NCBI GenBank assembly: GCA_964528595.1
Contig: CAZGTM010000056.1
Span: forward strand, 1-23,969
Reading direction: 5' to 3'
Length of the DNA: 23,969 bases
Origin: CAYFKJ01 sp964528595
GTDB lineage: Bacteria > Pseudomonadota > Alphaproteobacteria > UBA2966
A program made the translations under genes and the position numbers. Under the pieces are notes generated by a model. The model was not told the DNA's origin and did no database searches. It worked only from the letters and a program-made list of their open reading frames with translations. Positions 14,488-21,715 of the stretch are shown here, one piece after another. The number at the start of each line of letters is the position of its first letter. Within the stretch, counting starts at the first letter, position 1.

Positions 14488-16356
14488 TTAAGTGGTTGCG
14501 GCGGGTACGGTTTCAAGCTCTTCCTCGCCGATCGCCTGTGCCAGGCGCTCGCGGTATTCGGCGGCTTCCTGCTGACGCGCCCACATGGCGGCATACTGGC
14601 CGTCCGCCCTCAGCAGATCCTGGTGCTTACCGCGCTCGACAATCTCTCCCTTGTCCAGCACAAGAATCTCGTCGGCATCGATCACCGTTGACAGCCGATG
14701 CGCGATGACAAGGGTGGTGCGGTCGGCCGAAACTTCCTTGAGGCTGGCCTGAATTTCCCGTTCGGTGTGGGAATCAAGCGCCGACGTGGCCTCGTCGAAC
14801 AGCAGGATTTCCGGCTGTTTCAGGATGGTGCGGGCGATGGCGACGCGCTGCTTTTCGCCACCCGACAGTTTCAGGCCCCGTTCACCAACCCGCGTGCGGT
14901 AACCGTCCGGCAGACCGTCGACGAAATCGTGAATGCGTGCCAATTTGGCGGCTTCGATAACCTCCGATTCTTCGGCGTCGGGTCGGCCGTAGCGGACGTT
15001 GTAGCCCACCGTGTCGTTAAACAGGACCGTGTCCTGAGGCACGATGCCGATGGCCTGGCGCAAGCTTTTCTGGGTGACCTCGCGGATATCCTGTCCGTCG
15101 ATGCGGACGCTGCCGCCCGCCACGTCGTAAAAACGGAAAAGGATGCGCGAGATAGTCGATTTACCGGCGCCGCTGGGTCCGACAATGGCCACGGTGTGGC
15201 CCGCCGGCACGGTGAACGACACATCCTTGAGGATGGTGCGGTTGGCCTCATAAGCGAAATCGACGTGCTCGAAAACGACTTCCCCGCCGTTCGACTTGAG
15301 CGGGACGGCGTCGGCTTCGTCGGCCACTTCGGTCTGTTCATCCAACAGCTTGAACATGATCTCCATGTCCACCAGCGCCTGCTTGATCTCGCGATAAACG
15401 AAGCCGAGGAAGTTGAGCGGCAGGTAGAGTTGGATGAGGAACGTGTTGACCAGCACGAAATCGCCGAGCGACATGGAACCGTCAGCCACCCCCTGCGCCG
15501 CCATCAGCATGACGATGATCAGCCCGACGGCAACGATCGCGCCCTGACCGATATTCAGATAGGAAAGCGTCGTCTGGCTTTTGACGGCGGCGATCTGATA
15601 ACGCTCCATCGAACTGTCGAAACGCCGGGCTTCGTGCTCTTCGTTGCCGAAATACTTGACGGTCTCGAAGTTGAGCAGGCTATCGATCGCCTTTGTGTTG
15701 GCTTCCGAATCGCTGTCGTTCATGGCGCGGCGGTATTTCAAACGCCATTCCGTAACGACCAGTGTGAAGGCGATGTACCCGCCGATCGTCAGGAACGTCA
15801 CGGCAGCGAACCAGACGTTGTACTTGACCAGCAGGATGGCGCAGACCAGCAGGATTTCCAAAAGCGTCGGCAGGATATTGAACAGCGTGAAGGTCAGCAG
15901 AAACTGAATGCCCTTGGTGCCGCGTTCGATGGTACGCGACAGGCCGCCGGTCTGGCGGTCCAGGTGGAAGCGCAGCGCCAGGCCGTGCAGGTGCTGAAAC
16001 GTTCTGAGCGCCACGCTGCGGATCGCGTGTTGCCCCACCTTGGCGAACACGGCATCGCGCAATTCGCCGAACGCCTGGGCCACCACGCGCGCCAGGCCGT
16101 AGCCGACGATGACCGCGACGGGCACCAGAATCAAACCATCTACCTCTGCGGAAAGACCGTCGACGGCCTCCTTGTAGAGAAACGGGATGTAGACGTTGAC
16201 GATTTTCGCCGAAGCCAGCAGGCCGAGCGCCACCACGACGCGAAAGCGCAGATCGCTCCGACCCGGCGGCCACAGGTACGGCAGCAAGGTAAGCAGCGTT
16301 CTCAGGTGATTTTGCTTGTCGCGCGCGGGTGCGGCGGCAGAGGAAGGCGGGCTCAT
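14488..16356 (-). CDS. ATM1-type ABC exporter (fused permease and ATPase)
   Basis: The 622-residue half-transporter works as a homodimer in the inner membrane. Six membrane helices occupy about residues 38-330. The ATPase domain shows Walker A GPSGAGKST (393-401), Q-loop Gln441 in VPQDTVLF, signature LSGGEKQ (497-503), Walker B ILLFDE (517-522, Glu522) and H-loop His553. The helix block SLLNFETVKYFGNEEHEARR is the hallmark of the ATM1/HMT1 (ABCB7-like) branch, whose bacterial members such as NaAtm1 export glutathione-metal or glutathione-conjugate species. The Arg cluster RLKYRR (205-210) and the NIGQ segment (268-271) agree with the glutathione site described for NaAtm1. Heavy-metal or sulfur-species detoxification is the likely role. 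The ribosome site is weak. It follows the LysM gene by 57 nt and precedes psd. Confidence 0.93.
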   Translation of the reverse strand: MSPPSSAAAPARDKQNHLRTLLTLLPYLWPPGRSDLRFRVVVALGLLASAKIVNVYIPFLYKEAVDGLSAEVDGLILVPVAVIVGYGLARVVAQAFGELRDAVFAKVGQHAIRSVALRTFQHLHGLALRFHLDRQTGGLSRTIERGTKGIQFLLTFTLFNILPTLLEILLVCAILLVKYNVWFAAVTFLTIGGYIAFTLVVTEWRLKYRRAMNDSDSEANTKAIDSLLNFETVKYFGNEEHEARRFDSSMERYQIAAVKSQTTLSYLNIGQGAIVAVGLIIVMLMAAQGVADGSMSLGDFVLVNTFLIQLYLPLNFLGFVYREIKQALVDMEIMFKLLDEQTEVADEADAVPLKSNGGEVVFEHVDFAYEANRTILKDVSFTVPAGHTVAIVGPSGAGKSTISRILFRFYDVAGGSVRIDGQDIREVTQKSLRQAIGIVPQDTVLFNDTVGYNVRYGRPDAEESEVIEAAKLARIHDFVDGLPDGYRTRVGERGLKLSGGEKQRVAIARTILKQPEILLFDEATSALDSHTEREIQASLKEVSADRTTLVIAHRLSTVIDADEILVLDKGEIVERGKHQDLLRADGQYAAMWARQQEAAEYRERLAQAIGEEELETVPAATT

Positions 16357-16413
16357 GGCATATAAGTGAGGTCGGAGACCGGCGGGATCAAGCCCCGGCT
16401 GCCTCCAGGCCGG

Positions 16414-17673
16414 TCAGCCGCCCGAGGCGGCGGAGTCCGGCATGGTGAATATCTGACCGGGGTAGATCAGGTCGGGATCGCGGATTTGCCCGCGGTTCGC
16501 CTCATAGATAACCGTGTAAAGTACGCCTCGGCCGTAATTCCGGCGCGCGATCCGCCAAAGACTGTTACCCGGCTGAACGATAACCTGACCCACAGCCAGT
16601 TTCGTCTTTTCAGGCTCGGCGCGCGTGAACGGCAGCTCGACCCGGCGGATGACCTTGCCCGCCAGATCGACCTGATCGACGCGCAGTCTATGGTCGCCCG
16701 GTTCAACGCTGGCTTTGGGCGTGAGCTTCCAGGAGCCGCCGTCCATGACCTCGGCACCGCCGATGGGCCGGTTGTCTACGTAGAGCTGGACTCTGGAGCC
16801 GGCCGGCGCCTTGCCGGACAGAATTAGTTCGCCCTCCTCATTGTAGTCGACGGTGTCCAGCGAAAGCGGTTCCGGAGCAGGCGATTGGACGGCCGGCTGG
16901 GACGCGGACGATGCCGCCGCTGTTTGCTGTGGCGCGGATGTTTGAGCGGAAGTCGATTGAGACGTTTCCGTCGATTTCGCTGCAGATTGCGCCGCCGACG
17001 ATTGGGAGGTCGTTGGCGCTTGCGTCGTTTTTGCTTTCGGCGCCTGCAAGACCTTGCTCGCGCCGCCGCCCTGCCGCGGTGTCAGGACGGCAATGCTTTC
17101 GCCCTCCTTATCGCGTTCGGGGACGGCGACAACCACGACGTCCTTGGATTTGAGCAGTTTTTTATCCGGGCCGACGGCCTCCAGCGACAATTCGCGGGAA
17201 CCGGCTTCCAAGGGCTTCAGCGGCACCAACACCCATTCCCCGCGTTCGTCGGCCTTGACCGTGCCGACCAGCATATCCCCGGCCCGCACGCTCACCCTCG
17301 CGCCCGGCGCGGCGCGGCCCGCAATAACGGCATCGCCCTGCCGATTGACCCGCACCACGTCAAAACTGGGCGCTACGAGCTCAGGCACCTTCTTGGGCGC
17401 GCGAAGATCGGTTTTCCTCGGTGTGGGACCGGCCGTTGCCGGCGCTTTGGCAACTTCCGTCGTTGCCGAAGCCGCGGGCGCAGAGGCGGAGGGCGCAGAG
17501 TCTTGGCTCGGTGGGGTGGTCGACCCCTCTGTGGATTGACTGCTGGACGGAGATTTTGCGGCGCTGGACGGCTCGGAGGGAGCTTCATCGCCGGGACGCA
17601 ACACGAGTGCGGCAATTACCCCGATGGCGACGAGAACGCTGATGATAACGGTTAGACGCAAGGATCGATCCAA
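16414..17673 (-). CDS. Inner-membrane-anchored Ig-like / LysM domain protein
   Basis: The product is 419 residues. A single N-terminal membrane helix (about 8-26, VIISVLVAIGVIAALVL) anchors it facing the periplasm. A Ser/Thr/Ala/Pro-rich linker (about 30-90) follows, then an Ig-like bacterial domain (about 100-185), a second low-complexity Ser/Ala/Gln/Thr linker (about 215-265) and a second Ig-like domain (about 270-355). A C-terminal LysM domain lies at 363-412 (PGNSLWRIARRNYG and YPGQIFTMP), the peptidoglycan-binding part. The two Ig-like domains share a G-x-A-x-P-G-x-x-V pattern. The only in-frame start after the upstream stop is TTG at 17673 (or TTG at codon 5), with no good ribosome site, so the start is uncertain. 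A cell-wall structural or scaffolding role is likely; alphaproteobacterial relatives have no settled function. Confidence 0.85.
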   Translation of the reverse strand: MDRSLRLTVIISVLVAIGVIAALVLRPGDEAPSEPSSAAKSPSSSQSTEGSTTPPSQDSAPSASAPAASATTEVAKAPATAGPTPRKTDLRAPKKVPELVAPSFDVVRVNRQGDAVIAGRAAPGARVSVRAGDMLVGTVKADERGEWVLVPLKPLEAGSRELSLEAVGPDKKLLKSKDVVVVAVPERDKEGESIAVLTPRQGGGASKVLQAPKAKTTQAPTTSQSSAAQSAAKSTETSQSTSAQTSAPQQTAAASSASQPAVQSPAPEPLSLDTVDYNEEGELILSGKAPAGSRVQLYVDNRPIGGAEVMDGGSWKLTPKASVEPGDHRLRVDQVDLAGKVIRRVELPFTRAEPEKTKLAVGQVIVQPGNSLWRIARRNYGRGVLYTVIYEANRGQIRDPDLIYPGQIFTMPDSAASGG

Positions 17674-17721
17674 GGTACGTGCAAAAGTTCCGCTACCCTA
17701 GAGCATAACTCTGACAATTTG

Positions 17722-17757
17722 AATCCATTTGATTGGATTGGCGTCATTCACAGACGC
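17722..17757. repeat. Two short inverted repeats between the TPR and LysM genes
   Basis: AATCCA (17722-17727) and TGGATT (17734-17739) form one 6-bp inverted repeat with a 6-nt spacer. GCGTC (17741-17745) and GACGC (17753-17757) form a second with a 7-nt spacer. Both lie in the 88-bp gap after the TPR gene stop and before the LysM start. On the minus strand no T-run follows either stem, so they are not convincing intrinsic terminators. They could be regulator half-sites or chance. Confidence 0.25.
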
Positions 17758-17761
17758 ATCC

Positions 17762-19630
17762 TTACCCGCTCGTCAGATCGGCGAGTTTTTTTGCCACCTC
17801 ATCAAGAACACAGGTCCAGGTTTTACCGGCCGGCTTAACGAACATTCGCACGCCAGGTTGCCAGGGAAAACCATCGGTGCCGAACATGCGCCAGTCCCCC
17901 GGACGTTGCAGAACCCAGGTGGGAGTCCCCATACCTCCAGCGAGCCAGGAAGTAGCGATGAGAGGCGATATTACCAGATCCAGCGTCGAAATCAGGGCCG
18001 CCAAGTCATCGATGTCGTTCATGAGATCCAGGTCGTCGAACGTGGTAACGCGTTCGGCAAGCGCGGGATCGATCCGATGAAGGTCGGCCTCACCGTCGCC
18101 ATACTGCAGATTGACAAAGTGCAAACCGGGCAGCGAAAGGATGGGCGACCAGTCAGCGATGTCGGTGTAGAACCGTCGGCGTTCGGCGTTAACGAGAGCA
18201 CTGCGCCAGGCGATGCCCACCTTCGGACCCTCTCCCACGGCCTCGAGCCTGCCTCGCCAACCGGCCCGCTTGGCATCGTCTGCGCGAAGATATCCGCCCC
18301 GCTGCGGAAATGACTCCAGGGTCGGCCTCAGGTACCGGGGCAAGGCGCTAAGGCTGGTCTGATAATCATGCCCCTCGTCGCTTGCTCGTTCGTCGGGTGG
18401 ATTTGATACGGCCACCACTTCGGCGCTTGGGAACGAGCGGGCGAACAGAGGCACAAGCCGGTCCTCGACCTCAACGACGCAATGCGCCGCCGTTTGTTCG
18501 ATGTCGGGCAGGCACGAGGCGTAGAGGATCACATCGCCGATGCCTTCCTGGGGCCAAACGACAATCGATTTCTTGTCCAGGTCTTCGCCCCGCCAAACAT
18601 CGTGCGTAAACGGCCGCGGCCGTTCATTGAGCTGAGGCAGGTACTCGTGCGCTTTGAATCCGGCCTCAAACCGCTGCCTAATCAAGAGCGGGGCAAAACG
18701 GTAGCTAAGTATTTCGGGATCATCGGGCCGCAGCTTCAGCACCTCGTCGTACTGCTCGAGCGCCCCGTCCGCATCGCCGTTTTCCAACAACGCACTCGCC
18801 AGCATCAGGCGCAGGATCGTGTCTTCGGGTGTCTGCGGCAATGCTTTCCGGTAAAGCGCTATGGCGCGTACCGGATCGTCCGCCGCCAGCATGTAACCCA
18901 GTCCGCCATTGCGCAACGCCGCCGGATCGTCCGGCGCAGCCGCCAGCGCCCTGTCATGGGCCGCCATCGCTTCGTCAAACCTGAACGCGTCGCAGAGCAG
19001 CAACCCCATATTCGAATGGGCCGCAGCGAACGTGGGATCGATTTCAATTGTCCGCGCAAAGGCCGCCAGAGCTTCCTCAGGTTTACCCTGGGCAAGCAGA
19101 ACATTGCCGATCTCACATTGTGCTTTGGCGTGACCCGGCTCCAGGCTGATCGCCTTACCAAGCACGGTCAAGGCTTCCTCATGGTTGCCGAGGCCGCATT
19201 GAAGCCGGCCCAAATCATAAAACCAGTCTGCATGGGTGGGGTCAGCTGCTACCGCGCGCTGGAGGGACTCAATCGATTCCGCGATCCTCCCCGTTTGTTC
19301 AAGAACCACGGCCATGTTCACCAAAATCAACGGATGGCCGGGAAGCAGCTTCAACGCCCGGCGGTAGGTGGCTTCGGCCTCAGGCAATCTGCCAAGCCGA
19401 TCGAGGAGACTGGCAAGATTACTGAGGGCTTCGGGAAATTCCGGCTTAAGCGTGAGCGCCTTCTTGTAAGCCTGTTCCGCCTTATCATACTTGTTCTGGC
19501 TCGCCAGCAGATTGCCTTCGTCGTACCAGCTTTCGGCATCAGCGTTACCGGCCGCCAAAGCCTGAGGTCCCGCCTTTCTCGCGGCCTTTTTTCGCTCCTT
19601 CTCAAGGCGACGCCGTTCCGCGCGGTTCAA
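17762..19630 (-). CDS. TPR protein with C-terminal glycosyltransferase-like domain
   Basis: The product is 622 residues. After a very basic N-terminus (RAERRRLEKERKKAARK), about eight tetratricopeptide repeats run from residue 34 to about 306, most ending in the usual A-x-x-x-x-P. The C-terminal region (about 355-615) resembles the GT-B-like domain found at the end of many alphaproteobacterial TPR proteins: VVWPQEGIGDVILYASCLPD, WRSALVNAERRRF, and DLVIS...LAGGMGTPTWVL followed by DWRMFG. The segment that is usually VDTxxAHLAG reads SPLIATSWLAG (555-565), so the conserved Asp and His are absent and enzymatic activity is doubtful. The start is TTG at 19630, backed by AAGGAG 9 nt upstream. It may modify or bind surface or flagellar proteins; that is inference from family context. 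No signal peptide is present. Confidence 0.85.
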   Translation of the reverse strand: MNRAERRRLEKERKKAARKAGPQALAAGNADAESWYDEGNLLASQNKYDKAEQAYKKALTLKPEFPEALSNLASLLDRLGRLPEAEATYRRALKLLPGHPLILVNMAVVLEQTGRIAESIESLQRAVAADPTHADWFYDLGRLQCGLGNHEEALTVLGKAISLEPGHAKAQCEIGNVLLAQGKPEEALAAFARTIEIDPTFAAAHSNMGLLLCDAFRFDEAMAAHDRALAAAPDDPAALRNGGLGYMLAADDPVRAIALYRKALPQTPEDTILRLMLASALLENGDADGALEQYDEVLKLRPDDPEILSYRFAPLLIRQRFEAGFKAHEYLPQLNERPRPFTHDVWRGEDLDKKSIVVWPQEGIGDVILYASCLPDIEQTAAHCVVEVEDRLVPLFARSFPSAEVVAVSNPPDERASDEGHDYQTSLSALPRYLRPTLESFPQRGGYLRADDAKRAGWRGRLEAVGEGPKVGIAWRSALVNAERRRFYTDIADWSPILSLPGLHFVNLQYGDGEADLHRIDPALAERVTTFDDLDLMNDIDDLAALISTLDLVISPLIATSWLAGGMGTPTWVLQRPGDWRMFGTDGFPWQPGVRMFVKPAGKTWTCVLDEVAKKLADLTSG

Positions 19631-19717
19631 TTCGCCAGTCTCCTTATGCCTAAATGGACGCCCTTACTTGAGTGGGTACGTTAGCCCGCACGGACCCAGA
19701 CGTCAGCATGAAGGAGA

Positions 19718-20608
19718 TTATTTTTTCTTCTTGCTTACGATCTTGTTTCGAATGGCGGGGATCGATTTCAGATATACCGCCATGGCCATGAGGTCTTCGT
19801 CCGTCATGTATTTCAGTCCGTACTCCACGGCCTCTTCCATGCCGCCCTGGACGTCGTCCCAGTCGGGCTTGCGGCCGTGCTTCATGACGTCGACCAACTC
19901 ATCCAGCGTCCACTTACCGACGCCGGTCTCGTCATCCGGCGTAATGTTGGGGATCAATTCATCATTGGGCCCCTCGTTGGTGCCGGCCATGTGCATGGAT
20001 TTGACGATGGCCCCCGTTTCACTGCGCGGGGTATGGCATTCGCCGCAATGGGCGACCGCCTCGACGAGATAGGCGCCGCGGTTCATTTGCGCCGACTTAC
20101 CGGGATCATCCTTCATGACGCCGGGTTCGAAGTTGAGGACCTTCCAGGCGCCGAGCAGAAATCGCCAGCCGAACGGCGGCCCGACCTGATGCTCCTGAAC
20201 TGAGCGAACGATGGGTTTCAGGCTGAAAAGATAGGCCTTGATGGCCAACATGTCTTCGTCGCGCATCTTGGTGTAGGTCGGGAACGGAAACACCGGATAG
20301 TAATGCTCGCCGTTCGGGTTAACGCCTTCGCGCATGGAGCGGACGAAATCGGCGTCCGACCAATTGCCGATCCCGGTTTCCCGATCAGGCGTGATGTTGG
20401 GGGAATAATACGTACCAAAGGGCGTTTTCATGGGCCGATTGCCGCCAAATTCCGGCCCCTTGCCCTTGACGTCGGTGTGGCAGCCGACGCAACCGGCGGC
20501 GCGCACCAGGTAGCGGCCTTTCTTAACCATCTCCGGAGATGCCCCCAGGGCCGACCCGGAGGCCAGAGCGAGCAGCGCCGCACCAGCGTAAATAATGGCT
20601 TTCAACAT
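19718..20608 (-). CDS. Periplasmic diheme cytochrome c
   Basis: The 296-residue protein has a signal peptide (1-23, ending SGSALGA). Two class I cytochrome c domains follow, each with a CxxCH heme site: CVGCH (40-44) and CGECH (188-192). Both halves repeat the block NITPDxETGxGxW, so the protein arose by internal duplication. The pattern resembles the cytochrome subunits of membrane alcohol, gluconate and aldehyde dehydrogenases, which carry electrons to the quinone pool or oxidases, but those usually have three hemes and no dehydrogenase gene is nearby. It may be a free electron carrier. The C-terminus is strongly basic (SKKKK). The ATG at 20608 has GGTGAGG upstream. It lies 33 nt after the His-rich secreted protein gene, so they probably form one transcript. 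Confidence 0.9.
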   Translation of the reverse strand: MLKAIIYAGAALLALASGSALGASPEMVKKGRYLVRAAGCVGCHTDVKGKGPEFGGNRPMKTPFGTYYSPNITPDRETGIGNWSDADFVRSMREGVNPNGEHYYPVFPFPTYTKMRDEDMLAIKAYLFSLKPIVRSVQEHQVGPPFGWRFLLGAWKVLNFEPGVMKDDPGKSAQMNRGAYLVEAVAHCGECHTPRSETGAIVKSMHMAGTNEGPNDELIPNITPDDETGVGKWTLDELVDVMKHGRKPDWDDVQGGMEEAVEYGLKYMTDEDLMAMAVYLKSIPAIRNKIVSKKKK

Positions 20609-20641
20609 GGTCTCACCTCACCAAACAGCTATGCTTTTTCA

Positions 20642-21022
20642 CTAACGCGGCAAGTCCACCACGACTTCCGCGCCCCCGTGCCCGTGCACTAGATCATGGG
20701 CCCGCAACGTTACGCGCTTGATGCCCGACGGCACCTCTACACCGGCCAGGCTTCGGGCAAAGGGCTGTTCGTTCACATGCGGATGGAGCAGAACCCGGGT
20801 TCCCAAAACGTTACCCTTGGCGTCGAGAACCTCCCACCGGTTGGCGTAATGCTTCCAACCGGTGTCGCCGTGGCGCACGGTGACGCGGAAAGAGTAAACG
20901 CCCGGCTTGGCCTTCACCGCCTTCACGTCTATAACATCGGCTTCACCGGCGAGCCCATCGCCAGGCGCCCCAATCGTTACCGCCAACAGGCACACCACCA
21001 GGAAATTCAAGGCACGTTGCAT
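20642..21022 (-). CDS. Small His-rich secreted protein of unknown function
   Basis: The 126-residue protein has a signal peptide (1-25, cleavage near GLA). The mature part looks like one all-beta, Ig-like domain: VYSFRVTVRHGDTGWKHYAN, a WEVLDAKGNVLG hairpin, then LLHPHVNEQP and LRAHDLVHGHGGAEVVV. Seven histidines (51, 58, 80, 82, 109, 113, 115) are clustered in the loops, suggesting a metal site such as copper; this is inference. I recognise it as a conserved type of small secreted protein but cannot name a function. It is the first gene of a likely two-gene transcript with the diheme cytochrome c. Its ATG (21022-21020) has GAGGAG 9 nt upstream and overlaps the start codon of the divergent LOG gene. 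Confidence 0.75.
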   Translation of the reverse strand: MQRALNFLVVCLLAVTIGAPGDGLAGEADVIDVKAVKAKPGVYSFRVTVRHGDTGWKHYANRWEVLDAKGNVLGTRVLLHPHVNEQPFARSLAGVEVPSGIKRVTLRAHDLVHGHGGAEVVVDLPR

Positions 21023-21605
21023 GGCTAATCTCTCCTCACTTTGCGTTTACTGCGGATCGAAATTTGGCGGCGATCCGGAACACCGCGCCGCCGCCGAACG
21101 GCTGGGCCAAATGATGGCGGAACGCGGCGTCCAACTGGTTTTTGGCGGCGGCCGTGTCGGCCTGATGGGGGTGATCGCCAACGCCGTCATGGCCGGTGGC
21201 GGCGAGGTTATCGGCGTCATCCCCGATCATCTCCACGAAATCGAGGTCGGTCACGATGGTCTTACCGAATTGCACGTTGTCGACTCCATGCATACGCGAA
21301 AACAAAAGATGTTCGACCTGTCGGACGCCTTCGTCGTCCTGCCGGGCGGCCTCGGCACGATGGACGAGACGTTCGAGATTATCACCTGGCGGCAATTGCA
21401 CCTTCATGACAAGCCCGTGATCCTGGTCGATAACGAAGGCTACTGGCAGCCCTTCACCAACCTGATCCAGCACATTATCGATCATGGATTCGCCCGCAAG
21501 TCGGCCGCCGATCTGTTCACCGTCGTCGGCGGCATCGACGATGTCATTCCGGCCATCGAAGCCGCCCCTGAGCCGCAGGAAAAGGCGCTTTCCGACATAT
21601 TCTAG
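21021..21605 (+). CDS. LOG family protein (cytokinin riboside 5'-monophosphate phosphoribohydrolase type)
   Basis: The protein has 194 residues starting at the ATG at 21021, which has AAGG 8 nt upstream; homology begins right there (MANLSSLCVYCGSKFG), so the longer open frame from 20907 is not used. The Rossmann-like core shows FGGGRVGLMG (41-50) and the family signature PGGLGTMDE (108-116) with Glu116, plus Arg93 in SMHTRKQKM. Proteins of this group hydrolyse AMP or cytokinin nucleotides to the free base and ribose 5-phosphate. In bacteria a nucleotide-recycling role is as likely as cytokinin activation. Its start codon overlaps that of the minus-strand gene by 2 nt (CATG). It ends 110 bp before icd. 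Confidence 0.93.
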   Translation: MANLSSLCVYCGSKFGGDPEHRAAAERLGQMMAERGVQLVFGGGRVGLMGVIANAVMAGGGEVIGVIPDHLHEIEVGHDGLTELHVVDSMHTRKQKMFDLSDAFVVLPGGLGTMDETFEIITWRQLHLHDKPVILVDNEGYWQPFTNLIQHIIDHGFARKSAADLFTVVGGIDDVIPAIEAAPEPQEKALSDIF

Positions 21606-21643
21606 CGCCATGCAACCCCCCTCTTTCCACGGTTTGCGTACTG

Positions 21644-21671
21644 CTTGACCCACTGGCGCGCGATGCTATTG
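21644..21671 (+). promoter_or_regulatory. Probable icd promoter
   Basis: CTTGAC (21644-21649) and CTATTG (21666-21671) are separated by 16 nt. This is close to the alphaproteobacterial housekeeping pattern CTTGAC-N17-CTATAT. Transcription would begin near 21678, leaving a leader of about 38 nt with the AAGGA ribosome site at 21704-21708. It lies in the 110-bp gap after the LOG gene. No operator-like symmetry is obvious. Confidence 0.55.
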
Positions 21672-21715
21672 TGCGCCGCAGCGAAAAAAGGCCTCCCCCC
21701 GAGAAGGACACCCTG

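Noticed and set aside
14698..16365. 555-codon plus-strand open frame opposite the ABC exporter
   Set aside because: It lies entirely antisense to an ABC transporter with all ATPase motifs; its composition (rich in H, D, R, Q) is the usual mirror of a GC-rich coding strand, and no domain is recognisable.
17741..17757. GCGTC/GACGC stem as a terminator of the TPR gene
   Set aside because: The stem has only five pairs and no T-run follows on the minus strand.
18482..19684. 400-codon plus-strand open frame opposite the TPR gene
   Set aside because: The minus strand encodes eight clear TPR repeats from a TTG with AAGGAG; the plus-strand product has no recognisable fold.
20907..21020. 38-residue N-terminal extension of the LOG protein
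   Set aside because: It overlaps the signal-peptide region of the divergent His-rich gene; LOG homology and an AAGG ribosome site fit the ATG at 21021.
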